DNA from: Candidatus Bathyarchaeia archaeon
GTDB lineage: Archaea; Thermoproteota; Bathyarchaeia; Bathyarchaeales; DTEX01
Reading direction: 5' to 3'
NCBI GenBank assembly: GCA_038868075.1
Contig: JAWBXB010000004.1
Location: 58,629-122,628 of the forward strand
Length of the DNA stretch: 64,000 bases
In this document: positions 53,645 to 62,776 of the stretch, one piece after another
How the letters are laid out: each line of letters opens with the position of its first letter
Numbering within the stretch: the stretch's first letter is position 1
The notes under the pieces: generated by a model
What the model saw: only the letters and a program-made list of their open reading frames with translations
The model's database searches: none
Told to the model about the DNA's origin: nothing
Program-made: the position numbers and the translations under genes

Positions 53645-54592
53645 ATGGAGGATTTAGAAGCATTAGATGGGGTTGGGTCAGCAATAGCATCTAAGCTTAG
53701 GGCTGCAGGCTACACTACTATAGAGGCTATCGCAGTTAGTCCTCCAATGGAGATAATGGAGAAGACGAATATAGGATTAAACACGATACTCAAGATTCAA
53801 GAAGCAGCGCGGAGAATGCTTTCAGCGGATTTTAAGACAGCGCAGGAATACTATGAGCAGAGAAAAAACATGAGAAGATGTACGACGGGGTCAAAGAAGC
53901 TTGACGAGATACTTGGGGGTGGAATAGAGACCCAAGCAATAACAGAGCTTATAGGAGAATATGGTTCTGGTAAAACCCAGCTGTGTATGATGCTCTCGGT
54001 CACCGCGCAGCTACCATATGAATCTGGCGGTTTGGAGGGAAGGGTTGCATTTATAGATACTGAGGGGACATTCATGCCTGAACGTATATATCAAATAGCG
54101 TCTGGGCTAGGTTTAAACCCGGATGAAGTTGCCAATAATATATTTGTTGCAAGGGCCTACAATAGTAGCCATCAATGCCTGCTAATAGATAAACTATTCA
54201 CTTTATGCCCTGAGAATAATGTTAAAATGGTTATAATTGATAGTATGATAAGCCATTTTAGAGGCGAATATATTGGACGAGAAACGCTTTCGGAGAGACA
54301 GCAGAAACTAAATCAATACTTACATAAGTTACTTAGGTTATCGGAAGCCTATAATTTGGCTGTGGTTATAACAAATCAGGTTCAAGCGAACCCATCCGCT
54401 TTCTTTACTGATCCAAATAGACCTGCTGGCGGGCATATAATGGCACATGCATGTACTCACAGAGTCTACTTGAGGAAAGGTTCTAAAGGTGTTAGGGTTG
54501 CAAGGATAATCGATAGTCCATATTTACCCGAAAGAGAAGCCTACTTCATGATAACTGAGAAAGGTATAACTGATGCTGAGGGAGGAGAGTAA
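53645..54592 (+). CDS. radA: DNA repair and recombination protein RadA
   Basis: A 315-residue RadA recombinase. A helix-hairpin-helix domain ([27 protein letters not shown]) precedes the ATPase core with Walker [15 protein letters not shown], Walker [18 protein letters not shown], and the L2 loop region [13 protein letters not shown]. The N-terminal [34 protein letters not shown] is standard. I place the start at ATG 53645, with GGAGG about 11 bases upstream. The gene is normal in length and contains no intein. Confidence 0.96.
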   Translation: MEDLEALDGVGSAIASKLRAAGYTTIEAIAVSPPMEIMEKTNIGLNTILKIQEAARRMLSADFKTAQEYYEQRKNMRRCTTGSKKLDEILGGGIETQAITELIGEYGSGKTQLCMMLSVTAQLPYESGGLEGRVAFIDTEGTFMPERIYQIASGLGLNPDEVANNIFVARAYNSSHQCLLIDKLFTLCPENNVKMVIIDSMISHFRGEYIGRETLSERQQKLNQYLHKLLRLSEAYNLAVVITNQVQANPSAFFTDPNRPAGGHIMAHACTHRVYLRKGSKGVRVARIIDSPYLPEREAYFMITEKGITDAEGGE

Positions 54593-54596
54593 TTAA

Positions 54597-55679
54597 TTAA
54601 CTGACTCTGATAACATTATAACCTGCAGCCCTTCTAAGCCTATTCATTATCGCTAATCCTAAACCATTCTCCGGAACACCCTCAGCAATTATTATATCAA
54701 CACCATCATCATCGAATTCTCTAAGAAGTTTAAAGAGGTTTCTGGCAGCTGATTTAAGGTCTTCTCTACTTCCCATCGATTTAATTATCCCCAACTCATA
54801 TCTCCCTAAGCTTTCATTTGTGGCTAGTATACCGACTTTTTTTCCATCCTTAAGGTATTGATAAGCCAGCTCCCTAATTTTTTCAATGATTGCATTAAAA
54901 TCTCCCTCAACAACTATCATATCAGCTTTAGGCGCATAATGTTTATGTTTGAGTCCAGGAGAGCGTGCATGCTCAACGGGCACTTCGCTTTTAGCTATCG
55001 CAGCTGGATGGATCATAACTTTACCTAAGACTTTCCTGAGCTCCTCATAAGTTACCCCACCAGGTCTCAGAATTTGGGGTGGATCATGAGTTAAGTCTAA
55101 GACTGTTGACTCAACCCCTATACTTGTAGGTCCAGCATCAAGTATGAGATCTATTCTACCAAAAAGATCTTGAATAACATGTTCTGCCATAGTTGGACTC
55201 GGTCTACCAGCTATATTTGCGCTTGGAGCCGCTATAGGTGTTTTTGAAGCTTCTATTAGTGCTAAGGCAACCTTATGTTTAGGCATCCTTATAGCTATTG
55301 TATCTAGACCTCCAGTTGTCACTCTGGGAACAATACTTGAAGCTTTAAGAACTAGAGTTAATGGCCCAGGCCAAAAGCGGATCATGAGATCTTCCGCATA
55401 CTTCGGAAGATCTTCGGCGAGCCTATATAAATCACTTTTACTAGATATGTGAACTATTATCGGATTATCAAGCGGTCTCATTTTAGCTAAATATATCCCT
55501 CTAACGGCTTCCGGGTTAAGGGCATCTGCCCCTAAACCATAAACTGTCTCCGTGGGGAAGGCAACTAATCCGCCATTACGTATTATTTTAGCTGCAAAAG
55601 TAATCTTCTCATACTCCGGATTTTCACAATTAACCTTTAATATAATTGTTTTCTTCATATTTGTGAGAGAATCCATCAA
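54597..55679 (-). CDS. sua5: Threonylcarbamoyl-AMP synthase (Sua5/YrdC)
   Basis: A 360-residue Sua5. The YrdC domain reads KIIRNGGLVAFPTETVYGLGADALNPEAVRGIYLAKMRPLDNPIIVHI, with the second part ESTVLDLTHDPPQILRPGGVTYEELR, and a Sua5 C-terminal domain begins at about residue 235 after ARSPGLKHKHYAPKA. It makes threonylcarbamoyl-AMP for tRNA t6A37, which is needed by ANN-decoding tRNAs such as the tRNA-Lys(CUU) here. The start may be at an internal ATG (MKKTIILK). It is convergent with radA. Confidence 0.95.
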   Translation of the reverse strand: MMDSLTNMKKTIILKVNCENPEYEKITFAAKIIRNGGLVAFPTETVYGLGADALNPEAVRGIYLAKMRPLDNPIIVHISSKSDLYRLAEDLPKYAEDLMIRFWPGPLTLVLKASSIVPRVTTGGLDTIAIRMPKHKVALALIEASKTPIAAPSANIAGRPSPTMAEHVIQDLFGRIDLILDAGPTSIGVESTVLDLTHDPPQILRPGGVTYEELRKVLGKVMIHPAAIAKSEVPVEHARSPGLKHKHYAPKADMIVVEGDFNAIIEKIRELAYQYLKDGKKVGILATNESLGRYELGIIKSMGSREDLKSAARNLFKLLREFDDDGVDIIIAEGVPENGLGLAIMNRLRRAAGYNVIRVS

Positions 55680-55742
55680 AAAGTAAATAATAACGTCACA
55701 TTCTAATATATGTTGGCTTAGTGATCACATTGGTGGCTAAGT

Positions 55743-56156
55743 TTGGCTGAAATTTATTTAAGCGAATATTTTCCCTTTATACGCAGATACTCGAGCTTCG
55801 CGGAGATTTTAAGCGATAGAGGATTAGCTTCTCTGGGAGATGCCTATGTTAACCTCATTTATTCATTAGTCCTATCTAAAGTTACTGGTAAACCCATCGG
55901 CCGGAAACTTGATAATCGAGTGCTTTCATTAGCCTTGAGGAAGGCTGGAATAAGAATGCTGCTACCAAGCAGGACGGATAGACATAGACAGGCTGATGCA
56001 GCTGAAGCCTTAATAGCTTATGGCTGGCTTTCAGGCACAGTATCTACTAAGGAGATTCTTGATATATTTTTACGCGAAGGCGACATTTCAGATAGTATAT
56101 GCATAATCCTAAAATTAATTTGGGAAAGAGGTAAAAATATCCTAGAAAGAAAGTAA
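55743..56156 (+). CDS. Ribonuclease III-like domain protein
   Basis: A 137-residue helical protein. LASLGDAYVNLIYSLVLSKVTGKPIGRKLDNRVLSLALRKAGIRM and TDRHRQADAAEALIAYGWL resemble the archaeal RNase III family proteins, which show the GDA and (D)AAEA helices of the nuclease fold without a dsRNA-binding domain. The second acidic motif is DAAEAL, consistent with metal binding. Function is unproven. The start is TTG at 55743. It is convergent with rpoL. Confidence 0.7.
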   Translation: MAEIYLSEYFPFIRRYSSFAEILSDRGLASLGDAYVNLIYSLVLSKVTGKPIGRKLDNRVLSLALRKAGIRMLLPSRTDRHRQADAAEALIAYGWLSGTVSTKEILDIFLREGDISDSICIILKLIWERGKNILERK

Positions 56157-56177
56157 ATTTTTTAGAGTGAAAGGCCT

Positions 56178-56465
56178 CTATTTGCTGCTCTTAAATGCTT
56201 TTTCAAATTCTTCTCTCAGTTTCCTACCTCTTTCAAGAATTTTTTCAACAGCCTCCTTTAACGCAGCTTCCGGGCTCTTATTTTCTTTTGTTTGCACTAT
56301 TATTACTGGTTTGGCCACTAATGGGTGAGAGATGTTATAGCTGGCGAATTTAACATCCTCATCCTCTAGTAAAACTGATTCTAGAAGATTACATAAAGTA
56401 TGTCCTTCACCATCAACTTCAATTACAATTTTATTAGGCTCTCTCTCCAACACCCTTAGTTGCAT
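56178..56465 (-). CDS. rpo11: DNA-directed RNA polymerase subunit Rpo11 (L)
   Basis: A 95-residue RNA polymerase subunit. MQLRVLEREPNKIVIEVDGEGHTLCNLLESVLLEDEDVKFASYNISHPLV is the dimerisation domain that pairs with Rpo3. It is encoded downstream of csl4 with 27 bases between, in the usual archaeal order. Confidence 0.95.
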   Translation of the reverse strand: MQLRVLEREPNKIVIEVDGEGHTLCNLLESVLLEDEDVKFASYNISHPLVAKPVIIVQTKENKSPEAALKEAVEKILERGRKLREEFEKAFKSSK

Positions 56466-56492
56466 TTCAACTCCTCCCTAATCTTAAATCAC

Positions 56493-57083
56493 TCATAGGT
56501 TCCCAGAACCGTAATCTGAAGCAATTTTTCTGGTTTCAATATTTCCACACTTACTACAATATAACTTTTTACCCCTCTTAGATTTGAGTATTAATGTTCC
56601 ACCACATTTAGAGCATAATGCCAGTATTACACCTAAATTCTCACTCTTAGTAGTTAGGTGGAAGGTTCTGTTGACATCACTTATAACCTTTGCTCGAACC
56701 AGATCGCTGACTTTAAGTGCATCATTAATATCTCTAGTGTATTTTACATCTACGTCTGAAACATGTAAAACACCCGTAAAGAAACCTGAAAGAAATCGTC
56801 TTCCAACTTTTATTATGCGTGTAAAAGCTATGACGTTCTGAACATTCACCACGTAACCTATAACTACGCTCCCAACTTTAGGGACACGTACTTCATGCGT
56901 TAGTGGATGAACAAAAACCTTCCTACTAGCTAAATCTAGTGACACATATCCAACATTATTCGCATATATAACCCCATTCTCAACATATGTTCCATAATCT
57001 GGTATAAACTCCTCTATTACACCTATTTTCTCTCCTGGAACAATGAATCGCTCAACATTCTTCTGCTTTGACATAATCAACAT
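56493..57083 (-). CDS. csl4: Exosome RNA-binding subunit Csl4
   Basis: A 196-residue exosome cap protein. The N-terminal domain begins with RFIVPGEKIGVIEEFIPDYGTYVENGVIY; the S1 domain reads PKVGSVVIGYVVNVQNVIAFTRI; the C-terminal zinc ribbon carries four cysteines in ALCSKCGGTLIL and LYCSKCGNIE. Together with Rrp4 it guides RNA into the exosome and interacts with DnaG. The start may be ATG 57074 (MSKQKN), as MLI is unusual for the family. It lies in the csl4-rpo11 pair, next to a METTL5-like gene. Confidence 0.94.
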   Translation of the reverse strand: MLIMSKQKNVERFIVPGEKIGVIEEFIPDYGTYVENGVIYANNVGYVSLDLASRKVFVHPLTHEVRVPKVGSVVIGYVVNVQNVIAFTRIIKVGRRFLSGFFTGVLHVSDVDVKYTRDINDALKVSDLVRAKVISDVNRTFHLTTKSENLGVILALCSKCGGTLILKSKRGKKLYCSKCGNIETRKIASDYGSGNL

Positions 57084-57136
57084 TCCAGTTTTAGGTTTCC
57101 TTTAACATTACTATGGGATGAATGATATTAATTTTG

Positions 57137-57778
57137 CTATTTATTTAGATTTTTATCCTTTGTTCTTATTATGCGGTATAAATCGACCTTAACAGTGTAA
57201 TGTCTTTTTCTATGAAAGCTATATGTTCGGGTTATAATAATTTCCATACTTTGAATATCAGTAATTGTGCCGCCTAATCTGGGAATGTTTCTCTCAAGAA
57301 ACTCTCTTACAGAGTGGCTTCCCTTATGTAGGGAATATATAACATTTGATATCTCTAGAGCTTTCCTCAAAAATTTTATATCTGCCCCTCTATGCCAGCT
57401 TCCAAAGGGCGGGTTCATTAACGTTGTATCAAATTGTCCACATATACAGTTTATGTCCCCAACTATGAAATCAACATTAACGTTAAGCTTATTGGCATTT
57501 TTAATGGCAACCATAATTGAATCTTTATCTATATCTACGCCAACAACCCATTCAGCGCCAAATAATGAAGCTGCTATCGCCAAAATACCGGATCCACAGC
57601 CTAGATCAATAACTTTTTTGCCACGTATATCGTTATAAATCCATGCCGCTGTGTAAACTATGTTAGCGGCGCTTTCAGCATCAAGAGTATAGCTTTCCCA
57701 CTTAAGCTTTGGATGCGGGATCGGCTCAATTTGTGAGAGTAAAATGGCAAGATGCTTTTTTCTTAGCAACGAATTCAC
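57137..57778 (-). CDS. METTL5-like RNA N6-adenine methyltransferase
   Basis: A 213-residue methyltransferase with GKKVIDLGCGSGILAIAASLFGAEWVVGVDID and TTLMNPPFGSWHRGADIKFL, the NPPF motif of N6-adenine methylases. It is the archaeal relative of METTL5, which modifies small-subunit rRNA. It sits between dph2 and csl4 on the same strand, the typical archaeal context. The stop of dph2 is 5 bases away. Confidence 0.85.
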   Translation of the reverse strand: MNSLLRKKHLAILLSQIEPIPHPKLKWESYTLDAESAANIVYTAAWIYNDIRGKKVIDLGCGSGILAIAASLFGAEWVVGVDIDKDSIMVAIKNANKLNVNVDFIVGDINCICGQFDTTLMNPPFGSWHRGADIKFLRKALEISNVIYSLHKGSHSVREFLERNIPRLGGTITDIQSMEIIITRTYSFHRKRHYTVKVDLYRIIRTKDKNLNK

Positions 57779-57782
57779 CAGG

Positions 57783-58823
57783 TTAAAGTAAACCAGATTT
57801 TAAGTAATCTTCCCATGAAATCTTTCCGAGTGCAACATAAGTTTCTTTAGGTGTTAAAACTGGTTTAGGAAACTTTTGTGTTTCATATAAAGAAACTCTT
57901 GGACACGCAGTATTCACATAAGATTCTATTGTTGGAAACTCTAGCAAGGCTTCCGGTGTTATCTCTTTCATAGCCAATAAAATGACCTCTCTACCACTAT
58001 TCTTCAAATCTTTCATAATCTTTAGTGAAGTCTCAAAATTGAATTGTCCAGTTTTAAGCCCGATTATTATCCCCCATTTTTTCACTCTCATTGCTTCTGA
58101 TATATCAGCCCATCTCCTCTTAATCACACGTTTAGCATAATCATCAACTCTTTGGATTTTACCCTCAAAGGGATCAATAGCGATAGTAGTTTTCATCGTA
58201 GATAAAAATAGTCCTATGGCATGAAATAATCCGCCGCCAATAAAAAGAAACGCTTCAACCATATTTGATATTACTTTAGCGTTCCTATAATCGCATCCCA
58301 GCACCTGTCCTGGGTATTTTAGTCCAGGCTCATGACCGATATATACTTTCTTGCCAGCATTTTTAAGGATATCTTTAGCCTCGTTTATTAGATGAGCGTG
58401 TTGAACAGTCGTTGTTAATCCAATACTCTCCCACGGCTCAAGATATCTTAATGAATCTTCAACTATTTTTTTAAAATCAATACATGTTTTTGCTTTGGCT
58501 TCAATATAAATGATCGGCGTATTAGTTCTTTGGCTGAAATGCTCTACTTCGGAATGACCATAATGAATTATTAAATCGGCTGATATAGCGGTAGCTTCAT
58601 CTATGGCTAAATCACATGCCCCATAACATGGATCTGCCGAAATAATTGGTAACGCGCCAGTAGCTTCTATAATAGATGCTATTTCAGAAGCCGCAAGCTT
58701 CAGTCCCTCAGGTAACTGTACCAGAACCCTGCTTGCTCCACGTTTAATGATCTCGTTTCTCACTCTATCTTCTTCTAAATCAAATAGTGTATGCAATTTA
58801 ATCATGAGAAATGGGGATAACAA
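57783..58823 (-). CDS. dph2: Diphthamide synthase subunit Dph2
   Basis: A 346-residue radical enzyme that transfers the 3-amino-3-carboxypropyl group from SAM to His of elongation factor 2. Three cysteines are found in the usual places: ADPCYGACDLAID, PGQVLGCDYRNAK and VNTACPRVSLYE, which hold the [4Fe-4S] cluster. The next step enzyme DphB is encoded at 14003-14809. The start may be an internal ATG (MIKLHTLF). Confidence 0.95.
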   Translation of the reverse strand: MLSPFLMIKLHTLFDLEEDRVRNEIIKRGASRVLVQLPEGLKLAASEIASIIEATGALPIISADPCYGACDLAIDEATAISADLIIHYGHSEVEHFSQRTNTPIIYIEAKAKTCIDFKKIVEDSLRYLEPWESIGLTTTVQHAHLINEAKDILKNAGKKVYIGHEPGLKYPGQVLGCDYRNAKVISNMVEAFLFIGGGLFHAIGLFLSTMKTTIAIDPFEGKIQRVDDYAKRVIKRRWADISEAMRVKKWGIIIGLKTGQFNFETSLKIMKDLKNSGREVILLAMKEITPEALLEFPTIESYVNTACPRVSLYETQKFPKPVLTPKETYVALGKISWEDYLKSGLL

Positions 58824-58879
58824 ATATTAAATTATTTCTGGAAAATAAAATGTGGAGTTAGCTGGACAGATGAGGTCTT

Positions 58880-61285
58880 CTATTCATTGAGTGGTATGTC
58901 TAAGTCAGGATCTTCGCGGATACCTCTACCAGTTACCTTCTCAATCATTATGCGCTGTTCTATTGACGCCACAAGCTTTCTTGTCTGCACAACTACGTCT
59001 GGATTGACGGATACGCTGTCTATTCCACTTCTAATTAGGAACTCCGTGAACTCCGGGTAAACGCTTGGAGCTTGCCCGCATATACTCACGGTCTTACCGT
59101 CACGGTGAGCTAGCTTTATGAGGAGCCTAATTGCCCGCTTAACAGCTAGATCTCTCTCATCAAAGAGGTGTGCAACAGTCTCATTGTCCCTATCGCAGCC
59201 AAGTATGGTCATTGTTAGGTCGTTGCTGCCTATACTATAGCCATCAATATATTTGTTGAATTTATCCGCAAGCAAGCAGTTACTTGGTATTTCAGCCATA
59301 AGCCAAACCTTAAAGTCTGGTCCCCTATGTAGCCCCTCCTCCTCCATTATCTTGATAATCTTCTCTAGCTCATCAACGCGTCTGCAGAATGGTATCATGA
59401 CCCAAAGGTTTTTAAGCCCATACTCCTCTCTAACCTTCTTGACGGCTCTGACCTCAAGCCTGAAAGCCTCAATATACTTCGGATCATAGTATCTTGATGC
59501 GCCTCTCCAGCCCAATAGTGCTGATGGCTCAACCGGTTCATACTTCTCTCCGCCCTTAAGCTCCCTATATTCTGAAGACTTAAAGTCGCTGAAGCGCATT
59601 ACAACTGGCCTAGGATAAAATGCTGCGCATATTCTGCGGAAAGCCTCAGCGAGCTTATTAACGAACTCCTCAGCTCTGCCAGTTTCAATCATGTAGAGTG
59701 GGTGCTCACCAATCTCGCTTGACCAAACAAACTCCTGCCTGAGTAAGCCGACTCCATCAGCTGGTAGGGCTGCAACCTTTTCAGCAAGCTCAGGCTCCCC
59801 AAGGTTCACATAAACCTTCGTTCCAGTAATTATATATGGCTCAGCAACGGTGACCGCTGTTGGTGCAGCCTCAACCTTTTCAGGCCTCTCAGCATATTCC
59901 TCAAGTATGCCCTCATATACGACTCCGAGTTTGGCGTCAACGGTTACCATCATACCGTCCTTAAGGACTTCGGTTGCTGGTGTTCCTCTAGAGGCTGTTC
60001 CAACAATGCATGGTATGCCTAGTTCCCTAGAGACTATTGCAGCGTGGCATGTCATTCCACCGGAGTTAGTTATGATTGCTGCAGCCTTACGCATTGCTGG
60101 AACCCAATCTGGCGCTGTCATCTCGGTAACTAATATCTCGCCCTTCTGGAACTCATTAATCCTATCAACTGTTGGTATAATATGAACTCTACCGACGGCT
60201 ATCCCCGGAGAGGCTGGGAGACCCTGCACCAGAACCTTTCGCTCCTTTGTTACCGCTGGCTTCTCCTCAACGACCTCAACCTTCTTTAGAGCCCAAACGG
60301 TCTCCGGTCTCGCCTGCAATATAAACAACTTATTTGTTCTCTCATCTAGAGCCCACTCAATATCCATTGGCTTACCATAGTGCTTCTCGATTTCAATAGC
60401 ATACTTAGCCAGCTCCTTAATCTGCTCATCTGTAAGAACCTGCTTATCTTGCAGCTCTGGCGGAACGGGAACCTCTTTTGTTCCGCCAGTTGGAAGTCTC
60501 ACTAACTGAACCGTCTTCTTAGAAATGTTCTTCTTAACAATTTCTAGATCGGTTTTTCTAACATAATATTCATCTGGCGTTATTTTTCCCTGAACCACAT
60601 ATTCGCCCAATCCATAACCAGCCTCTATTAGAACTACGCTTCTGTCTCCTGTAGCTACGTCAAGTGTGAACATAACCCCGCTAGCCTTACTATAGACCAT
60701 CAACTGGACAACGGCGCTTAATGCAACAGCCATATGATCGAAGCCTTTCTGAATCCTATAGAATATGGCTCTATCAGTAAATAGGCTCGCATAGCAATGC
60801 TTTATTTTTTCAACAACCTCGGAAGTCCCGTGAACATTTAGATATGTCTCCTGTTGACCGGCAAAACTTGCATCTGGAAGATCTTCAGCTGTTGCTGAAC
60901 TACGGACCGCTACGAATGGTTCCTTCTCGCCTATTTTTTCAGCAAGTTTCTTGTATGCCTCAATAATCTCTTCTTCTAAGTCTCTTGGCATCTCTGCTGA
61001 AGCTATCATGCTTCTTATCTTTGTGCCAACACGCTGCAAGGTTTGCGTATCATTTGGATCCTTAAGTTCCTTTAAAACCTCAGCTATTTTTTCATCAAGT
61101 TTATTTGCCTTTATATAGTATCTATAGGCTTCAGCTGTTGTTGCGAAACCATAAGGTACCGGAACACCAGTTCTCCTAGTCATTTCACCTAGGCTTGCAC
61201 TTTTTCCGCCGACTAAAGGTACGTCTTCGATCCCTATTTCATCAAACCATAATATGCGTTCTTTCTTTTTTTCAGACATATCCAT
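58880..61285 (-). CDS. ppsA: Phosphoenolpyruvate synthase
   Basis: A 801-residue enzyme that makes PEP from pyruvate and ATP in gluconeogenesis. The N-terminal nucleotide-binding domain reads GGKSASLGEMTRRTGVPVP and AVRSSATAEDLPDASFAGQQETYLNV, the phosphohistidine domain TNSGGMTCHAAIVSRELGIPCIVG with catalytic His, and the C-terminal PEP domain ends with VSICGQAPS holding the catalytic Cys. Length is normal. The first ATG gives MDMSEKKK; MSEKKK may be the true start. It shares the minus strand with L10e 14 bases upstream. Confidence 0.96.
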   Translation of the reverse strand: MDMSEKKKERILWFDEIGIEDVPLVGGKSASLGEMTRRTGVPVPYGFATTAEAYRYYIKANKLDEKIAEVLKELKDPNDTQTLQRVGTKIRSMIASAEMPRDLEEEIIEAYKKLAEKIGEKEPFVAVRSSATAEDLPDASFAGQQETYLNVHGTSEVVEKIKHCYASLFTDRAIFYRIQKGFDHMAVALSAVVQLMVYSKASGVMFTLDVATGDRSVVLIEAGYGLGEYVVQGKITPDEYYVRKTDLEIVKKNISKKTVQLVRLPTGGTKEVPVPPELQDKQVLTDEQIKELAKYAIEIEKHYGKPMDIEWALDERTNKLFILQARPETVWALKKVEVVEEKPAVTKERKVLVQGLPASPGIAVGRVHIIPTVDRINEFQKGEILVTEMTAPDWVPAMRKAAAIITNSGGMTCHAAIVSRELGIPCIVGTASRGTPATEVLKDGMMVTVDAKLGVVYEGILEEYAERPEKVEAAPTAVTVAEPYIITGTKVYVNLGEPELAEKVAALPADGVGLLRQEFVWSSEIGEHPLYMIETGRAEEFVNKLAEAFRRICAAFYPRPVVMRFSDFKSSEYRELKGGEKYEPVEPSALLGWRGASRYYDPKYIEAFRLEVRAVKKVREEYGLKNLWVMIPFCRRVDELEKIIKIMEEEGLHRGPDFKVWLMAEIPSNCLLADKFNKYIDGYSIGSNDLTMTILGCDRDNETVAHLFDERDLAVKRAIRLLIKLAHRDGKTVSICGQAPSVYPEFTEFLIRSGIDSVSVNPDVVVQTRKLVASIEQRIMIEKVTGRGIREDPDLDIPLNE

Positions 61286-61299
61286 TCACCTCCATAACT

Positions 61300-61812
61300 T
61301 TAAACATGAGCTGTTGGAGTAGATAATTTCTCAATGACTATTCTACATGGAGTTGGTAATTTTGCTTCAGCTCTCCTAAGGGCCTCTTTAGCGGCTTCTA
61401 AGCCGCTCTCATCAACTTGAACCATAATTATCTCCTGATTTGGCTCAACGCGGGCTGCTCTGCCAATGGGTTTACCGAATGCCCTACGCATTCCTTCTTG
61501 GAGCCTATCAGCATGAGCGCCAAAAATCATTTTATTCTCTCTTAAAATGACATGTGGAAGAATCATAACACGCATGAAAAATCTATCGCCTAACTTTTCC
61601 TGTAAATATCGGTTAGCTGCAACGCGGGCTGCTTCAAGGGCATTGTGTCTAATCTGAACTCTTTTCTCGGATATAAGCGAAACTTTATAAGTGTAATTTT
61701 CTGATGGTTTTCCAAAAGTGAACTTAGTTATTTTAGGCTGCGGGGCACCGTGAACATACTCTAGTCTTGTATATGGCATGCCCTTAACTTCACGGTAGTT
61801 TCGCGCTTTCAT
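61300..61812 (-). CDS. rpl10e: 50S ribosomal protein L10e (L16 family)
   Basis: A 170-residue protein. MKARNYREVKGMPYTRLEYVHGAPQPKITKFTFG is the archaeal L10e beginning, followed by RHNALEAARVAANRYLQEKLGD, RVMILPHVILRENKMIFGAHADRLQEGMRRAFGKPIGRAARV and ALRRAEAKLPTPCRIVIE. It lies at the central protuberance near the A site. It comes before ppsA on the same strand, so it may be the first gene of a two-gene unit. Confidence 0.96.
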   Translation of the reverse strand: MKARNYREVKGMPYTRLEYVHGAPQPKITKFTFGKPSENYTYKVSLISEKRVQIRHNALEAARVAANRYLQEKLGDRFFMRVMILPHVILRENKMIFGAHADRLQEGMRRAFGKPIGRAARVEPNQEIIMVQVDESGLEAAKEALRRAEAKLPTPCRIVIEKLSTPTAHV

Positions 61813-61871
61813 GGTGGCGCATCCCTCTTAGCATAAGAAAAATGCTGATATTTAAACCTTAACATTCAGAA

Positions 61872-61948
61872 TGCTTGATAAGTTTAATCATCTCATTATA
61901 TTTCATTAAGCAACCACACTTTTATGCGCTGATTAAACTTATCAAGCA
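61872..61948. repeat. 19-bp perfect inverted repeat with associated direct repeat
   Basis: TGCTTGATAAGTTTAATCA at 61872-61890 and its exact reverse complement at 61930-61948 are separated by 39 bases. In addition TGCGCTGATTAAAC is present at 61925-61938 and again at 61956-61969, so the right arm begins a second, shorter family of repeats. The stretch lies in the 293-base gap between the L10e gene and the dUTPase-like gene, both on the minus strand, with no gene in between. It could act as a terminator of the upstream gene, a regulator site for L10e, or be a remnant of a small mobile element. Confidence 0.75.
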
Positions 61949-62105
61949 ATCAGATTGCGCTGATTAAACCCCCTAATCCCATGGAAAACAGTCTATACAA
62001 GGCTTAGGCGCTTAAAGGAAATTTAATGGAGAAACACAATATTCGAAGCAAGTATTCAAGATATTCTCATAAATTAGGTTTAGATTATGGGAATAGTGGA
62101 TGTGC

Positions 62106-62624
62106 CTAAAATAACTGTTTGTTTTTAAACCATATTTTAGCTAGTTCATCATAATTTTCAAATACATTCTTCAGTATTGGGATATACATTTTTATTTCCT
62201 CATTTGTCATATATTGGAATTGATATTCGCCCGTATATGGTGAAGGGTCGCCTATCCTTGTTATAAACTCTATGTGCATAAATGGATCTCCGCGCTTGAT
62301 AGTTATTGGCGTTCTATCGTTATTTAGGTTAACAACCTCAAGAGCCAGTCTACCTACAAAGCCACTGTGAACCTTAGCTGCATTTAGAAATGAGAGCCCC
62401 ATTCTCCCATACTTACTTTTAGCTGTTAGATGCGCAACAATATTTGGTGGAGTAAAAACTATCTCATTTGAAATAAGATTTTTGTGCTCGAGATACTGTA
62501 ATGTAGTCTCCTCCTTAACTGTTAAAACGTAGCCATCGCCATCAAGAAGATTTAGGTCAAACGGATAAATGCACTTGTATTTTTCTATTAATTCAAGTAG
62601 TTTATCCCTACCAAGTATACACAT
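62106..62624 (-). CDS. dCTP deaminase / dUTPase family protein
   Basis: A 172-residue trimeric beta-fold nucleotidohydrolase. VAHLTAKSKYGRMGLSFLNAAKVHSGFVGRLALEVVNLNNDRTPITIKRGDPFMHIEF holds the usual SxxGRxG, (V)HSGF-x-G-x-L-x-L-E-x-x-N and G-x-P-x-x elements of this superfamily. The C-terminal SPYTGEYQFQYM replaces the typical 'Y.GKYq' motif. It should process dCTP or dUTP. The exact reaction cannot be told; it belongs to the DCD/DUT group. It is separated from L10e by the inverted repeat region. Confidence 0.85.
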   Translation of the reverse strand: MCILGRDKLLELIEKYKCIYPFDLNLLDGDGYVLTVKEETTLQYLEHKNLISNEIVFTPPNIVAHLTAKSKYGRMGLSFLNAAKVHSGFVGRLALEVVNLNNDRTPITIKRGDPFMHIEFITRIGDPSPYTGEYQFQYMTNEEIKMYIPILKNVFENYDELAKIWFKNKQLF

Positions 62625-62720
62625 CTCATATCCCGCTCAAAATAAAACTTGGAAGAAATTAAAGTTTACTCGATACGCACATATATATATAGAAAATATG
62701 GGTAAACATTAGAAACATCA

Positions 62721-62752
62721 AAGTTTAAATCGCGCAAGCTAATAAAAATATA
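62721..62752 (+). promoter_or_regulatory. TATA region of tRNA-Arg
   Basis: TAAAAATATAA at 62743-62752, centred about 29 bases before the first base of the tRNA, and a second AT-rich AAGTTTAAAT at 62721-62730 form the likely promoter of the tRNA-Arg gene. Confidence 0.45.
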
Positions 62753-62776
62753 ATGGGCCGCTGGGAAGGATGTAAA

